Below are positions 54,235 through 63,273 of a stretch of 64,000 nt of DNA, one piece after another (position 1 is the first letter of the stretch; each line of letters begins with the position of its first letter). Made by a program: the position numbers and the translations under genes. The notes under the pieces were generated by a model. That model saw only the letters and a list, made by a program, of their open reading frames with translations, did not search any database and was not told the DNA's origin. Origin of the DNA: an uncultured bacterium (lineage in GTDB: Bacteria > Desulfobacterota > BSN033 > UBA1163); the NCBI GenBank assembly GCA_938002255.1, contig CALLAL010000003.1, positions 1 through 64,000 of the forward strand. The letters run 5' to 3'.

Positions 54235-55080
54235 TCATTTTTTGTTCCACCGCCTCTTAATGACTTCAATGGCTTCATTGACCCGTAAAGGTCTACCAAA
54301 ATCAAGTCCTTCTTCTTTTAATCCCTTAAATAGCCTTGATAGTGTGGGTTCTTCAAGGTTGAACTGTTCAAGGTCTTTGAATTTCCCGAAAATTTCTTCG
54401 GGTGTTCCCCGCTCGCCCAGATGCCCATGACCATGCATCAGATAAAGAATATCTGTGATTTCAGGCACAAGGTCTACCTCATGGAGTGTCATGATGAAGG
54501 TCATCCCTTTTTCTCGGTTCAATCCATTTAAAACATCAATTAACTCCCTTCGGGTAAGGGGATCCAATCCTGAAAACGGTTCATCCAGAATCAAGAGGTC
54601 CGGCTCCGTGACCAATGCACCTGCCAGAGCGACTTTCTTCCGTTCTCCGCCTGACAGGTAGTGAACAATCTTACCTTTCACCGGTTCCAAATTCAATCTC
54701 TCGATCACCTGATCTGCAAGTTTCTTCGCCTCCTTCCTCTGAACCCCATAATTAAGAGGGGCGAAGAGAATGTCATCATAGACCGTAGGGCCAAGAATCT
54801 GTTCATCCACATCCTGCATCACAACACCGATTTTTTGACGGAGGGTTGAAAACTCTTTTGCTGGGTCTTTCCCAAAAACCCTCACACTCCCTTCCTTCGG
54901 AATGAGGATCCCAAGGAGGTGTTTGAGTAAGGTGGTCTTACCGCAACCGTTGGAACCAAGAATGGAAACCCTTTCGCCTTGATTGACCACAAAGTCAAGG
55001 CCGCAGATTTGAACTTTTGTCCTGTCTGCATAAACATGGGTGATGCAATCCACCTGGACGAGTGGTTCCTGATAGGCCAT
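54235..55080 (-). CDS. cbiO: ECF-type metal importer ATPase
   Basis: 281 residues. Walker A GSNGCGKTT, Q-loop VMQDVDEQ, signature LSGGERKK and Walker B LLILDEPFSGLDP define an ABC ATPase of the energy-coupling-factor type. With CbiQ and CbiM just upstream it powers cobalt, nickel or zinc uptake. The last 45 residues are an extra tail. Confidence 0.93.
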   Translation of the reverse strand: MAYQEPLVQVDCITHVYADRTKVQICGLDFVVNQGERVSILGSNGCGKTTLLKHLLGILIPKEGSVRVFGKDPAKEFSTLRQKIGVVMQDVDEQILGPTVYDDILFAPLNYGVQRKEAKKLADQVIERLNLEPVKGKIVHYLSGGERKKVALAGALVTEPDLLILDEPFSGLDPLTRRELIDVLNGLNREKGMTFIMTLHEVDLVPEITDILYLMHGHGHLGERGTPEEIFGKFKDLEQFNLEEPTLSRLFKGLKEEGLDFGRPLRVNEAIEVIKRRWNKK

Positions 55081-55093
55081 TGGGCTATTCTCC

Positions 55094-55711
55094 TCAATAA
55101 CGAATCTTGTTCTTAAATCCCCTGAGGGTCATGGCTTCGTACATTTTCTCGCTTGAATCAATTCCCTTGATGATCAAGTGGCCAAAGGCATTCGATAGGT
55201 TGACGAGGCTTCTCTTCGGATGTCTCCATTGAAATCCCCCCCGTAAATAAAGGGCATGTTGGGTTTCTTCGAAAACCTTAAGAAGGATAAAAATTGATCG
55301 ATAAGTTAGAAATAGAGCGGTGACCAACAGAGAGGGGAAAAACCTGTCAAGGACCCCAAAGATGGAAGGATAGGGAGTGGTCGCTAAGAGAAGGACAACT
55401 CCAGTTGAAGCAGAGAGAACTTTTAAAAAGACCCTTAGGACAAATTGAATCTGAAAATCAGAGATGAAGAGAAAGAGAATGGTAAAAACAAGGGGATAAA
55501 GAGTAAGTGGGAAAATTCTGAGGGGAAGACGGGTGGCAAAAAAGAAACCGAGAACGACAGCATACAGGAGGAAAAGCCCTGAGAGATTTTTCAGAAGGAC
55601 GATGCCAGAGAGGACCAGAAGCATCCCCAAAATTTTCCACCCAGGGGAGAGGTGATGAAGAAAGCTTTTACCTTCTGTTGACAAGTAATCGAGATAAGAG
55701 AGGTGGACCAT
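55094..55711 (-). CDS. cbiQ: ECF-type transporter T component
   Basis: About 205 residues from ATG 55709-55711, which overlaps the CbiM stop as TAATG; the longer frame upstream is a shadow of cbiM. About five membrane helices and the coupling-helix region with AMTLRGFKN near the C terminus (the family's Ala-Arg-Gly type motif). It links the ATPase to CbiM. Confidence 0.9.
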   Translation of the reverse strand: MVHLSYLDYLSTEGKSFLHHLSPGWKILGMLLVLSGIVLLKNLSGLFLLYAVVLGFFFATRLPLRIFPLTLYPLVFTILFLFISDFQIQFVLRVFLKVLSASTGVVLLLATTPYPSIFGVLDRFFPSLLVTALFLTYRSIFILLKVFEETQHALYLRGGFQWRHPKRSLVNLSNAFGHLIIKGIDSSEKMYEAMTLRGFKNKIRY

Positions 55712-56439
55712 TAAGCCTCTTGCTCCAATTTTATTAGAGCCGGTCTTAACCGGTAGATGTACCTCAGGATCAGGGTGGTCATGATTCCTTCCAGTATCCA
55801 TCCTAAAAATCCAAGGGAAAGGGTAACTCCTGCAAAGCGACCAAGATTGGCTTCGGCGCTCTCTTTGGATTGTCCGTGATGATCATCATGTTTTTTAAAA
55901 AGTTTAAATTCGAATACCCCGTGTCCCTCATCTTGATGCATTAAGTCTTCGTAATGGGATACCCCAAGACTGACCACACCAATCATTGAAAAGGTCGAGA
56001 GGCAAAGAGCAAGAAAGGTGGCGATAAAAGCCACTGGTATCAATCGCTTCCAAACCTTCCAGAATAAACGGAAGAAGAAATAACCGAATATACCTTCTAT
56101 GGAGAGAAGGAGGGTATTTAGCCCAATGACAGTGATCCCCCCATGTCCAAAAAGGGCTAAGATGACATTGACCACAAAGGCCGCTAAAAAGGTAAGGGAG
56201 GGGCCTAAAAGGATGCCGGAGATCACCATCAGGTTGACATGGTAAGCAATCGGAACGATTTCAACAGAAGCACCAAGAACCATAGCTGCTGCCATCATGC
56301 CAAGCAGGGGGAGTTTTTTAGTTAAATCTTCCTTGTGAGTTAAGCGAAATAGAAGAGCTCCGGATACCATCGTGATGAGGTATCCCATCGCCCAGAGCCA
56401 GATGGGTAAGATGCCATCGGGTAAATGAATATGGGACAT
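55711..56439 (-). CDS. cbiM: CbiM-type metal-binding permease
   Basis: 242 residues with about seven membrane helices. The N terminus MSHIHLPDGILP holds histidines at positions 3 and 5; in this family the amino-terminal histidine ligates the metal. An additional His/Asp-rich loop lies at about 160-190 (HYEDLMHQDEGHG, KKHDDHHGQ), which may bind metal in the periplasm. No CbiN or NikN gene follows. First structural gene after the Fur-family regulator. Confidence 0.92.
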   Translation of the reverse strand: MSHIHLPDGILPIWLWAMGYLITMVSGALLFRLTHKEDLTKKLPLLGMMAAAMVLGASVEIVPIAYHVNLMVISGILLGPSLTFLAAFVVNVILALFGHGGITVIGLNTLLLSIEGIFGYFFFRLFWKVWKRLIPVAFIATFLALCLSTFSMIGVVSLGVSHYEDLMHQDEGHGVFEFKLFKKHDDHHGQSKESAEANLGRFAGVTLSLGFLGWILEGIMTTLILRYIYRLRPALIKLEQEA

Positions 56440-56486
56440 CTTTTTTCCTAGAATCTGATTGTTGTTGCCGACTTGTAGCTAAAAGA

Positions 56487-56903
56487 TTAAGATCGTAACC
56501 CCTTACAGACTTTGCAAAAGCCATAAAAATGAAGTTGGTGGTCTGTCACTTCATAACCAGTTGACTCAATCACCCTTTGTGACCAATCTAAAATGTCACA
56601 AAAATGCACTTCTGCTACATGGCCACACCTCTTACAAACGATATGGTGGTGATGTTCTATGATATCGCAGAGTTTATACTTGACCCTCGATCCGTTGATA
56701 ATTTTAAATGCGATCCCGAGTGATTCGAAGAGATCGAGGCAGCGATAGATTGAAGTCAGCCCAATCCTTCTCTCTTTCTCTGCAAGACATTGGTAAAGAT
56801 CCTGTGGACTCATAGGATTTTTAGAATTTGAAAGCTCCCGAAATACAAGTAACCTGGGATGGCTCATTCGAAGACCTTTTTCTTTAAAAATCTTTTTTAT
56901 CAT
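56487..56903 (-). CDS. Fur-family transcriptional regulator, probably metal-sensing
   Basis: 138 residues. A winged-helix DNA-binding half (about 5-80) is followed by the metal/dimer domain with HHHH (84-87), C90-x2-C93 and C130-x2-C133, the structural zinc sites. The metal-sensing histidine string fits Fur, Zur or Nur. The gene is 47 bases upstream of cbiM, so it most likely controls that importer, and the palindrome 56920-56937 lies just before its start. Which metal it senses (zinc, cobalt or nickel) cannot be told. Confidence 0.93.
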   Translation of the reverse strand: MIKKIFKEKGLRMSHPRLLVFRELSNSKNPMSPQDLYQCLAEKERRIGLTSIYRCLDLFESLGIAFKIINGSRVKYKLCDIIEHHHHIVCKRCGHVAEVHFCDILDWSQRVIESTGYEVTDHQLHFYGFCKVCKGLRS

Positions 56904-56919
56904 AATAAGTTAGAACAAT

Positions 56920-56937
56920 AATGAAAATGTTTTCATT
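56920..56937. promoter_or_regulatory. Fur/Zur-type operator upstream of the regulator
   Basis: AATGAAAA (56920-56927) and TTTTCATT (56930-56937) are exact inverted arms around TG, 17 bases upstream of the regulator's ATG. The A/T-rich, GAAAA-TTTTC form resembles Fur-family boxes, so autoregulation together with cbiMQO is likely. Confidence 0.65.
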
Positions 56938-56986
56938 TAGATTTTATTTGTTAAATAGATCACTGTCAAGCTTTAAACTTCAGATT

Positions 56987-57009
56987 AAAAAAAACGCCAG
57001 GTGACCTGG
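56987..57009 (-). terminator. Putative terminator of the cysteine synthase gene
   Basis: On the minus strand CCAGG-TCA-CCTGG is followed by CG and eight Ts (56987-56994). The stem is short (5 bp), but the T-run is clear, and it lies about 47 bases after the cysK stop. Confidence 0.55.
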
Positions 57010-57055
57010 GGTGGGTTAAGCAGGAAATCCGGACCACTTTTGAAAATTTTGCAAC

Positions 57056-58048
57056 TTATTTCTCATCCTTAACTAAACATTCCAGGGCGGTAATATACTC
57101 TTCAGTCATGCAGGTTGGAATTCGATGCTTCTTTAAACATTCAAAACACTTACTGGGTTCATAAAGAGGGGTACTCACATATTTTTCGCCTCCATCTGGG
57201 AAGAGGGTCACCAAGATCCCCTCCTTCATGTTCAAGGCTTTTTGTAAAGCCCCCCACATGGCTGCTCCAGAACTAATTCCACAGAAGATACCTTCTCGAA
57301 GGGTGAGAATCCTTGCCATCTCAAAAGCATCTTCATCTTTAACATTAATCTTTTCATCCAATCGATTTGGATCATAAATCTCAGGGACATATTGGGAATC
57401 AAGGTTCTTTAACCCTTGAATGGCAGAATTGGGATAAGGTTCAACCCCCACAATTCTGATGTCGGGATTATACTCCTTCAACCTCATGGAAACACCCATT
57501 AAGGTCCCTGTCGTCCCTAACCCTGCGACAAACATCTTAATTTTCCCCTCTGTGGCTCTCCAGATCTCTTCGCCCGTAGTCTCATAGTGGGCCAGAACGT
57601 TATACTTGTTTTCAAATTGATGAGGCATATAATATTTCGGATCTTTCGCCATCTCTTCTGCCAGATCGATTGCACCATCCATCCCCCTTGAGCCAGGGCT
57701 TAAAATAATCTTAGCCCCAAAGGCGGTCAGGATCTTTCTTCTCTCAATGCTCATGGTCTCCGGCATCACCAATTCCAAACGATACCCTTTCACGGCACAA
57801 ACCATGGCTAGAGCAATGCCTGTATTGCCACTGGTGGGTTCGATCACGATTTTATCCTTAGTGAGGAGACCTTCTCTCTCTCCATACTCTATCATATACT
57901 TGGCAATACGATCTTTTACAGATCCTGCCGGATTATACCGCTCTAATTTTGCATAGATTTCGACCTTTTTGTTCGGAACGATTTTATTGATTCTCACCAA
58001 GGGGGTATATCCCACCAGATCGACCATGTCTTTAGCCACGCGATACAT
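57056..58048 (-). CDS. cysK: Cysteine synthase family PLP enzyme
   Basis: About 330 residues from ATG 58046-58048, 11 bases after GGAGG; a GTG at 58087 is the longer option. PLP lysine in NPAGSVKDR, the phosphate-holding loop GLGTTGTLMGV and PTSGNTGIALA identify the O-acetylserine sulfhydrylase/cystathionine beta-synthase family. An unusual short C-terminal tail carries four cysteines (CFECLKKHRIPTC, then LEC), which the standard enzymes lack and which may bind metal or sulfur. It makes cysteine from O-acetylserine or O-phosphoserine. Confidence 0.9.
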   Translation of the reverse strand: MYRVAKDMVDLVGYTPLVRINKIVPNKKVEIYAKLERYNPAGSVKDRIAKYMIEYGEREGLLTKDKIVIEPTSGNTGIALAMVCAVKGYRLELVMPETMSIERRKILTAFGAKIILSPGSRGMDGAIDLAEEMAKDPKYYMPHQFENKYNVLAHYETTGEEIWRATEGKIKMFVAGLGTTGTLMGVSMRLKEYNPDIRIVGVEPYPNSAIQGLKNLDSQYVPEIYDPNRLDEKINVKDEDAFEMARILTLREGIFCGISSGAAMWGALQKALNMKEGILVTLFPDGGEKYVSTPLYEPSKCFECLKKHRIPTCMTEEYITALECLVKDEK

Positions 58049-58152
58049 CGTCTTTACTGCCTCCTGCACAGTGTCTCTGTATGTCACTGCTGCTATATAG
58101 TTGTTTAAACTGGACTACCCAAAAACGCCATCACCGAACTCCAATGGTAACA

Positions 58153-58914
58153 TTACAGGATACTTAAAATCTCTGCCTGTCCGTCGGTAATCACAATCGT
58201 ATGTTCAAAATGAGCGGAGCGCTTTCCATCTGCCGTGACGACGGTCCACCCATCCGAAAGGATCTTCACTTCAAAGGTTCCTTCGTTAACCATGGGTTCT
58301 AAGGCAAAAACCATCCCTTTCTCAAGCCTCGGCCCCTGTCCTGGAGATCCAAAATTGGGAATCTGGGGCTCTTCATGGAGGTTTTTCCCTATGCCGTGAC
58401 CCACAAATTCCCTCACCACGGAAAACCCTTTTCCCTCAACCCATTTCTGGATCGCATGAGAGATATCAAAAAGCCGGTTGCCGACCCTTGCCATCTCAAT
58501 CCCGATATAGAGTGCCCTCTCCGTCACCTCAAGCAGTCGTTTGGCTCCCTGATCGACTTCACCAACTGGCACTGTAATGGCTGCATCTCCGAAATAGCCG
58601 TTGAGATTGACCCCTACATCAATGCTAACGATATCCCCTTCCCTTAACTTCCTTGGACCGGGAATCCCATGGACCACTTCTTCGTTAATGGAGACACAGA
58701 TGGTGGCAGGATAGTTACGATATCCTTTGAAAGCCGGAACGCCGCCCTTTGAAAGAATGATAGCTTCAGCCACTCGATCCAGCTCCTGGGTTGTTCTGCC
58801 TGGGATAATCATGCCCTTCAGTTCTTGTAAAACCTCGGCTACAATGACATTGGACCGTTTTAACTGTTCGATCTCGCGTTGCGATTTAATGATGATCACG
58901 GGATTAATATGCAT
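58153..58914 (-). CDS. map: Methionine aminopeptidase type I
   Basis: About 253 residues from ATG 58912-58914; GTG 58897-58899, which would give the common MIIIKS start, is an equal alternative. The metal ligands are visible in IDVGVNLNGYFGDAA (two Asp), VGHGIGKNLHEEP (His), EPMV (Glu) and AHFEHTIVI (Glu). It removes the initiator methionine. It is divergent from purB with a 100-base gap that holds promoters. The long open frame upstream is a shadow of purB. Confidence 0.95.
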   Translation of the reverse strand: MHINPVIIIKSQREIEQLKRSNVIVAEVLQELKGMIIPGRTTQELDRVAEAIILSKGGVPAFKGYRNYPATICVSINEEVVHGIPGPRKLREGDIVSIDVGVNLNGYFGDAAITVPVGEVDQGAKRLLEVTERALYIGIEMARVGNRLFDISHAIQKWVEGKGFSVVREFVGHGIGKNLHEEPQIPNFGSPGQGPRLEKGMVFALEPMVNEGTFEVKILSDGWTVVTADGKRSAHFEHTIVITDGQAEILSIL

Positions 58915-58964
58915 TTGAGCAAGCGGAATTGTCAACAGGAATGTCTTATCTCGTATTGACTTTG

Positions 58965-58994
58965 TTGTCCCAACCAGTAAAATGAGTTTATAAT
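58965..58994 (+). promoter_or_regulatory. Promoter of the purB-ftsH operon
   Basis: Perfect TATAAT (58989-58994) with TTGTCC (58965-58970) at 18 bases, 21 bases before the purB ATG. The better TTGACT at 58956-58961 is too far (27 bases) to pair with it. Confidence 0.55.
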
Positions 58995-59014
58995 CTTTAC
59001 CAAAAGGAGCGTAA

Positions 59015-60316
59015 ATGATTCCCAGATATACCCGGCCAGAGATGGCTAAAATCTGGACCGAACAGAGGAAATTCGAAGCTTGGCTCGAGATTGAGCTTGC
59101 TGTGTGTGAAGTCCTTGCCGATTTAGGAGAAATTCCTGCAAAAGCCGTCAAGGAGATGAAAGAAAAGGCTTCGTTCAATGTGGATCGGATTAACGAGCTG
59201 GAGAAGGTGACCAAGCACGATGTCATTGCCTTTCTCACCAATGTGGGAGAATCGATTGGTTCTCTCTCTCGGTATCTCCATTATGGTCTGACTTCCTCCG
59301 ATATCCTGGATACGTCCTTGGCTCTTCTGCTTAAAGAGGCCTCTGATCTCATTCTTAAGGATATCGAACGGTTGCTTGCCGTCTTAAAAGAAAAAGCCTT
59401 TTTACATAAGCAAACCCTGATGATCGGCCGGTCCCATGGGATCCATGCCGAGCCCATCACGTTTGGCCTTAAGATGGCGCTCTGGTATGATGAAATGAAA
59501 AGAAATCTCCTTCGAATGGAAAGAGCAAGAGAGGCGATCAGCGTGGGCAAGATCTCAGGGGCCGTGGGCACCTTCGCTCACATCCCTCCCATTGTGGAGG
59601 AGAAGGTCTGTAAACGATTGGGGCTCAAACCGGCGCCTATTTCCACGCAGATCGTCCAGAGGGATCACCATGCCGAATTCTTTACCACCCTTGCCCTCAT
59701 CGCTACATCCATCGAAAAATTTTCTATAGAACTCCGGCACCTCCAGCGAACCGAAGTCCTCGAAGCCGAAGAATTCTTCTCAAAAGGGCAGAAAGGCTCG
59801 TCTGCCATGCCTCATAAGCGGAACCCTATCTCTGCCGAAAATCTCTCTGGGCTGGCAAGGCTCATTCGTTCATATAGCCTTGCTGCCATGGAGAACGTTC
59901 CCCTCTGGCACGAACGGGATATCAGCCATTCCTCTGTGGAAAGAGTGATCGGTCCCGACGCAACCATCCTCATCGATTATATGCTCAATCGTTTCACGAA
60001 CCTTGTCGAAAACTTGATTGTCTATCCAGAAAATATGAAAGCGAATCTTGAAAAGATGGGGGGACTGATTCACTCCGAATCGGTTCTTCTCCTACTTACT
60101 AAAAAGGGCCTTTCACGTGAAGAAGCCTATGGGGTTGTTCAACGGAATGCCATGCAGGTCTGGGAAAAGGGAGCGGATTTCAGGACCCTTCTGTCTCAGG
60201 ATGAAACCATAAGAAATCTTCTCACCCCGGAAGAACTGGATCATCACCTGGATGTCCGGAGTCATCTTAAACACGTGGACGACATCTTTCGAAGGGTATT
60301 TGGTGAGTTGAAATGA
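59015..60316 (+). CDS. purB: Adenylosuccinate lyase
   Basis: 433 residues of the aspartase/fumarase superfamily. The signature [18 protein letters not shown] carries the catalytic serine loop, and the His segments HYGLTSSDI and [10 protein letters not shown] are present. It acts twice in purine synthesis (SAICAR and adenylosuccinate cleavage). AAAGGAG lies 5 bases before the ATG. The stop overlaps ftsH by four bases. Confidence 0.96.
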   Translation: MIPRYTRPEMAKIWTEQRKFEAWLEIELAVCEVLADLGEIPAKAVKEMKEKASFNVDRINELEKVTKHDVIAFLTNVGESIGSLSRYLHYGLTSSDILDTSLALLLKEASDLILKDIERLLAVLKEKAFLHKQTLMIGRSHGIHAEPITFGLKMALWYDEMKRNLLRMERAREAISVGKISGAVGTFAHIPPIVEEKVCKRLGLKPAPISTQIVQRDHHAEFFTTLALIATSIEKFSIELRHLQRTEVLEAEEFFSKGQKGSSAMPHKRNPISAENLSGLARLIRSYSLAAMENVPLWHERDISHSSVERVIGPDATILIDYMLNRFTNLVENLIVYPENMKANLEKMGGLIHSESVLLLLTKKGLSREEAYGVVQRNAMQVWEKGADFRTLLSQDETIRNLLTPEELDHHLDVRSHLKHVDDIFRRVFGELK

Positions 60317-62202
60317 AAAAAGAACAGAAAGGCCCTCCCAATCTTCGAGAACTCCTTGGTTTTAAAGAACCCCCGGAGCGGGGAGGCAAAAAACCGATCT
60401 TCAAAAAGACGCATTTTACCATCTGGTATTTTGTGATCGCCTTTCTCATCATCCTCCTCGTCCAGAACTATTTTGTTTCGAAGGGAGCCGAGGATGTGAT
60501 CCCTTACAGCGAATTTAAGAATGCCTTAAGGGAAGGCAAGATTAAGGAATTGACGATCACCCTTGAAACGATCTCCGGAGAGTGGGCTACAGAAAAGGGC
60601 GTTAGAAAATTTCAGACCGTCCGGGTAGAGGATCCTGATCTGGTCAAGGAACTGGAAACCCAAAAAGTGAAATATACAGGGAAGATCGACAGCAAATGGT
60701 TAACCAACATTTTATCCTGGATCATTCCTCTCATCTTCTTTATTCTCATTTGGCGGTTTCTCTTTTCGCGAATTGGCCCGGAGACCAGCGTGATGTCCTT
60801 TGGAAAGAGCCGGGCGAAAATCTTTGCAGAGAAAGACAAAAAAGTCACCTTTGCAGATGTGGCGGGGATCGACGAGGCAAAGGAGGAGTTAAAGGAAGTG
60901 GTTGAATTTCTTAAAAACCCGGGTAAGTTCCAACGCCTTGGAGCCAAGATCCCAAAAGGTGTACTTCTCGTTGGAACACCTGGAACGGGAAAGACCCTTC
61001 TGGCAAGGGCCGTCGCTGGAGAAGCCAATGTGCCTTTCTTCTCGATTAGCGGCTCCAACTTCGTGGAGATGTTTGTAGGGGTTGGAGCCGCCCGGGTAAG
61101 GGATCTCTTTGCCCAGGCCCAAAACCACGCCCCTTGCATCATCTTTATTGACGAACTCGATGCCCTTGGAAAAGCACGGGGAGTTAATCCAGTGGGCAGG
61201 CACGATGAACAGGAACAGACGCTCAACCAGCTCCTTGCGGAGATGGATGGTTTTGATCCCAATGCAGGGGTGATCATCATGGCTGCTACCAATCGGCCGG
61301 AGATCCTCGATCCTGCCCTGCTCCGGCCTGGAAGATTCGACCGCCATGTCCTGGTGGACCGGCCTGACATCGTTGGAAGAGAAGAGATACTTAAGATTCA
61401 CACACGAAACATCAAGCTTTCTCCTGAAGTCGATCTCAAAGTCATTGCCTCCAGAACTCCTGGCTTTGTCGGTGCAGACCTTGCGAACATCGTGAATGAA
61501 GCTGCTCTGTTAGCAGCCCGTAAAAACAAAGAAGCCGTAGAGATGTCCGATATCGAAGAAGCGATCGATCGGGTCGTGGCAGGGCTGGAAAAGAAAAGGA
61601 GGGTGATGTCAAAAAAAGAAAAGGAGATCGTCGCCTTTCACGAATCTGGCCATGCTATTGTGGCCACCAGCCTACCCGGTGCAGATCCGGTCCGACGTAT
61701 CTCCATCATTCCAAGAGGAATTTCAGCCCTCGGGTACACCCTCCAGCTTCCTACAGAAGACCGCTATCTCATGACCCGTTCTGAACTGCTTGATCGTCTG
61801 GCCGTTCTTCTTGGGGGTCGAGTGGCAGAAGAGATCGTCTTTGGAGAGATCTCTACGGGAGCCCATAACGACCTTCAGAGGGCTACGGACATCGCCACGA
61901 GTATGGTCAAAGAGTTTGGAATGAGTGAGACACTCGGGTATGTCACCTTTGAAAAGGAAAAGAAACCCCTTTTCCTTCCGTCTTCCTTTATTTCATCGAA
62001 AGAATACAGTGAGGAGACCGCCAAGAAGATCGATGAGGAGGTCAAAAGGATCATCGATCAGACTTACCAACGAACCAAAGATCTTCTCACTGCGAAGAGG
62101 GATAAATTGGAAGAACTGGCCCGTCTTCTCCTTGAAAAAGAGGTGGTCGAGGAGGCGGATCTTAAGAAAATCCTTCATCCCCCCGAACCGATTAAAGAAT
62201 GA
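60313..62202 (+). CDS. ftsH: ATP-dependent zinc metalloprotease FtsH
   Basis: 629 residues. Two membrane helices (about 38-56 and 133-152) flank a periplasmic domain of about 75 residues. The AAA domain has Walker A GTPGTGKT, Walker B IIFIDELD and the SRH region [20 protein letters not shown]. The zinc site is HESGH with a later aspartate. A proline-rich, charged cytoplasmic head of about 37 residues before TM1 is longer than usual. It degrades membrane and short-lived proteins. Confidence 0.97.
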   Translation: MKKEQKGPPNLRELLGFKEPPERGGKKPIFKKTHFTIWYFVIAFLIILLVQNYFVSKGAEDVIPYSEFKNALREGKIKELTITLETISGEWATEKGVRKFQTVRVEDPDLVKELETQKVKYTGKIDSKWLTNILSWIIPLIFFILIWRFLFSRIGPETSVMSFGKSRAKIFAEKDKKVTFADVAGIDEAKEELKEVVEFLKNPGKFQRLGAKIPKGVLLVGTPGTGKTLLARAVAGEANVPFFSISGSNFVEMFVGVGAARVRDLFAQAQNHAPCIIFIDELDALGKARGVNPVGRHDEQEQTLNQLLAEMDGFDPNAGVIIMAATNRPEILDPALLRPGRFDRHVLVDRPDIVGREEILKIHTRNIKLSPEVDLKVIASRTPGFVGADLANIVNEAALLAARKNKEAVEMSDIEEAIDRVVAGLEKKRRVMSKKEKEIVAFHESGHAIVATSLPGADPVRRISIIPRGISALGYTLQLPTEDRYLMTRSELLDRLAVLLGGRVAEEIVFGEISTGAHNDLQRATDIATSMVKEFGMSETLGYVTFEKEKKPLFLPSSFISSKEYSEETAKKIDEEVKRIIDQTYQRTKDLLTAKRDKLEELARLLLEKEVVEEADLKKILHPPEPIKE

Positions 62203-62897
62203 AAAAGATCTTCAGACATCTTCGGACAAAGATCATCACAGGCCTGCTGGTTATCCTTCCTTTGGGGATTACCATCTTTATCTTAAAGTTCATCTTCACC
62301 GCCCTGGACAATTTTGTTGGACCCTTAGGCCCCCAAGTGACCTACTTTCTTTTTCATCGAGAACTTCACATTCCAGGCCTGGGAATTATTATCTTCTTCT
62401 TGCTGCTCTATCTCCTGGGATTAATCGCCACCAATGTGATGGGCCGAAAATTGGTGAACTGGGCAGATCGCTTCTTCACCAATCTCCCGATCATTAAAAA
62501 TATCTATCTCTCCTCCAAACAGCTGACGGATGCCTTTTCGGCAACGCGAAAAGGATCGTTTCGACAGGCTGTTTTTGTCGAGTTTCCACAGCCCGGCAAC
62601 TTCATGCTGGGATTCATCACGAATGAGCTTTCTGATCTCACCCCCCAGATCAAAGTAGCGGTCTTTATCCCAACCGCCTTCATCCCTCCCCAGGGCTTCA
62701 CGATCTTTTTACCTAAAGAAAAGATCATATCCTCCCATCTTTCCATTGAAGAAGCCATCAAAGCGATCATGTCCGTCGGTATTGTGACTCCCCAGAATCT
62801 CCCTGCTCCACTTAAGGAAAATCATTCCCGAAAGGATTCGATTGAAAATTTGGGAAAGATGGAGTATCCTAATTCAAACATCGAAGGAGGGCTGTAA
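62199..62897 (+). CDS. DUF502 family membrane protein
   Basis: 232 residues with two membrane helices (about 14-34 and 62-84) and the conserved DUF502 segments [22 protein letters not shown] and [18 protein letters not shown]. Function of the family is unknown. It overlaps ftsH by four bases, so the two are co-translated, and a role in membrane protein quality is possible. Confidence 0.9.
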   Translation: MKKIFRHLRTKIITGLLVILPLGITIFILKFIFTALDNFVGPLGPQVTYFLFHRELHIPGLGIIIFFLLLYLLGLIATNVMGRKLVNWADRFFTNLPIIKNIYLSSKQLTDAFSATRKGSFRQAVFVEFPQPGNFMLGFITNELSDLTPQIKVAVFIPTAFIPPQGFTIFLPKEKIISSHLSIEEAIKAIMSVGIVTPQNLPAPLKENHSRKDSIENLGKMEYPNSNIEGGL

Positions 62898-62899
62898 AG

Positions 62900-63211
62900 A
62901 TGTTACTGCTATTCATCCTGGTGGCTGGGATGGCACTCATTCTCTCCATCATTGTGGCGTTCGGTGCTGGAATGGGAGCACCCGTAGCTCTCATCATCTC
63001 CCTCATCTCCCTTGGCCTTTCCATTCTAGCCCTTCATCGGACAGGGATGACGCTCGATTTGAAAAAGAAAATCGAATCCTCAGAACCTCCAGAAGATTTA
63101 AAGAAACAGGTGGATGCCATGCTGGCCATGACCGATGCCCTAAGGGAAAAGACAGCAGATGCACTGGAGCGGCTGGAGAAAGTGATCCGAAAAACAGAAA
63201 AAATCGAATGA
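62900..63211 (+). CDS. Small hypothetical membrane/coiled-coil protein
   Basis: 103 residues: two closely spaced hydrophobic helices (about 2-46) followed by a charged amphipathic helix rich in Lys/Glu (about 55-103), probably a coiled coil on the cytoplasmic face. It starts 2 bases after DUF502, so it belongs to the purB-ftsH operon. No family recognised. Confidence 0.75.
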   Translation: MLLLFILVAGMALILSIIVAFGAGMGAPVALIISLISLGLSILALHRTGMTLDLKKKIESSEPPEDLKKQVDAMLAMTDALREKTADALERLEKVIRKTEKIE

Positions 63212-63273
63212 TGCCCCCGTCTCCCAAAATATTCGATGACTGAATGATCCGTCTTCACTGATGAGGTTTCCCT

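Noticed and set aside
58915-59241. Upstream extension of map to a 362-residue protein
   Set aside because: The extra residues are antisense to purB and its promoter and do not resemble any map N-terminal domain.
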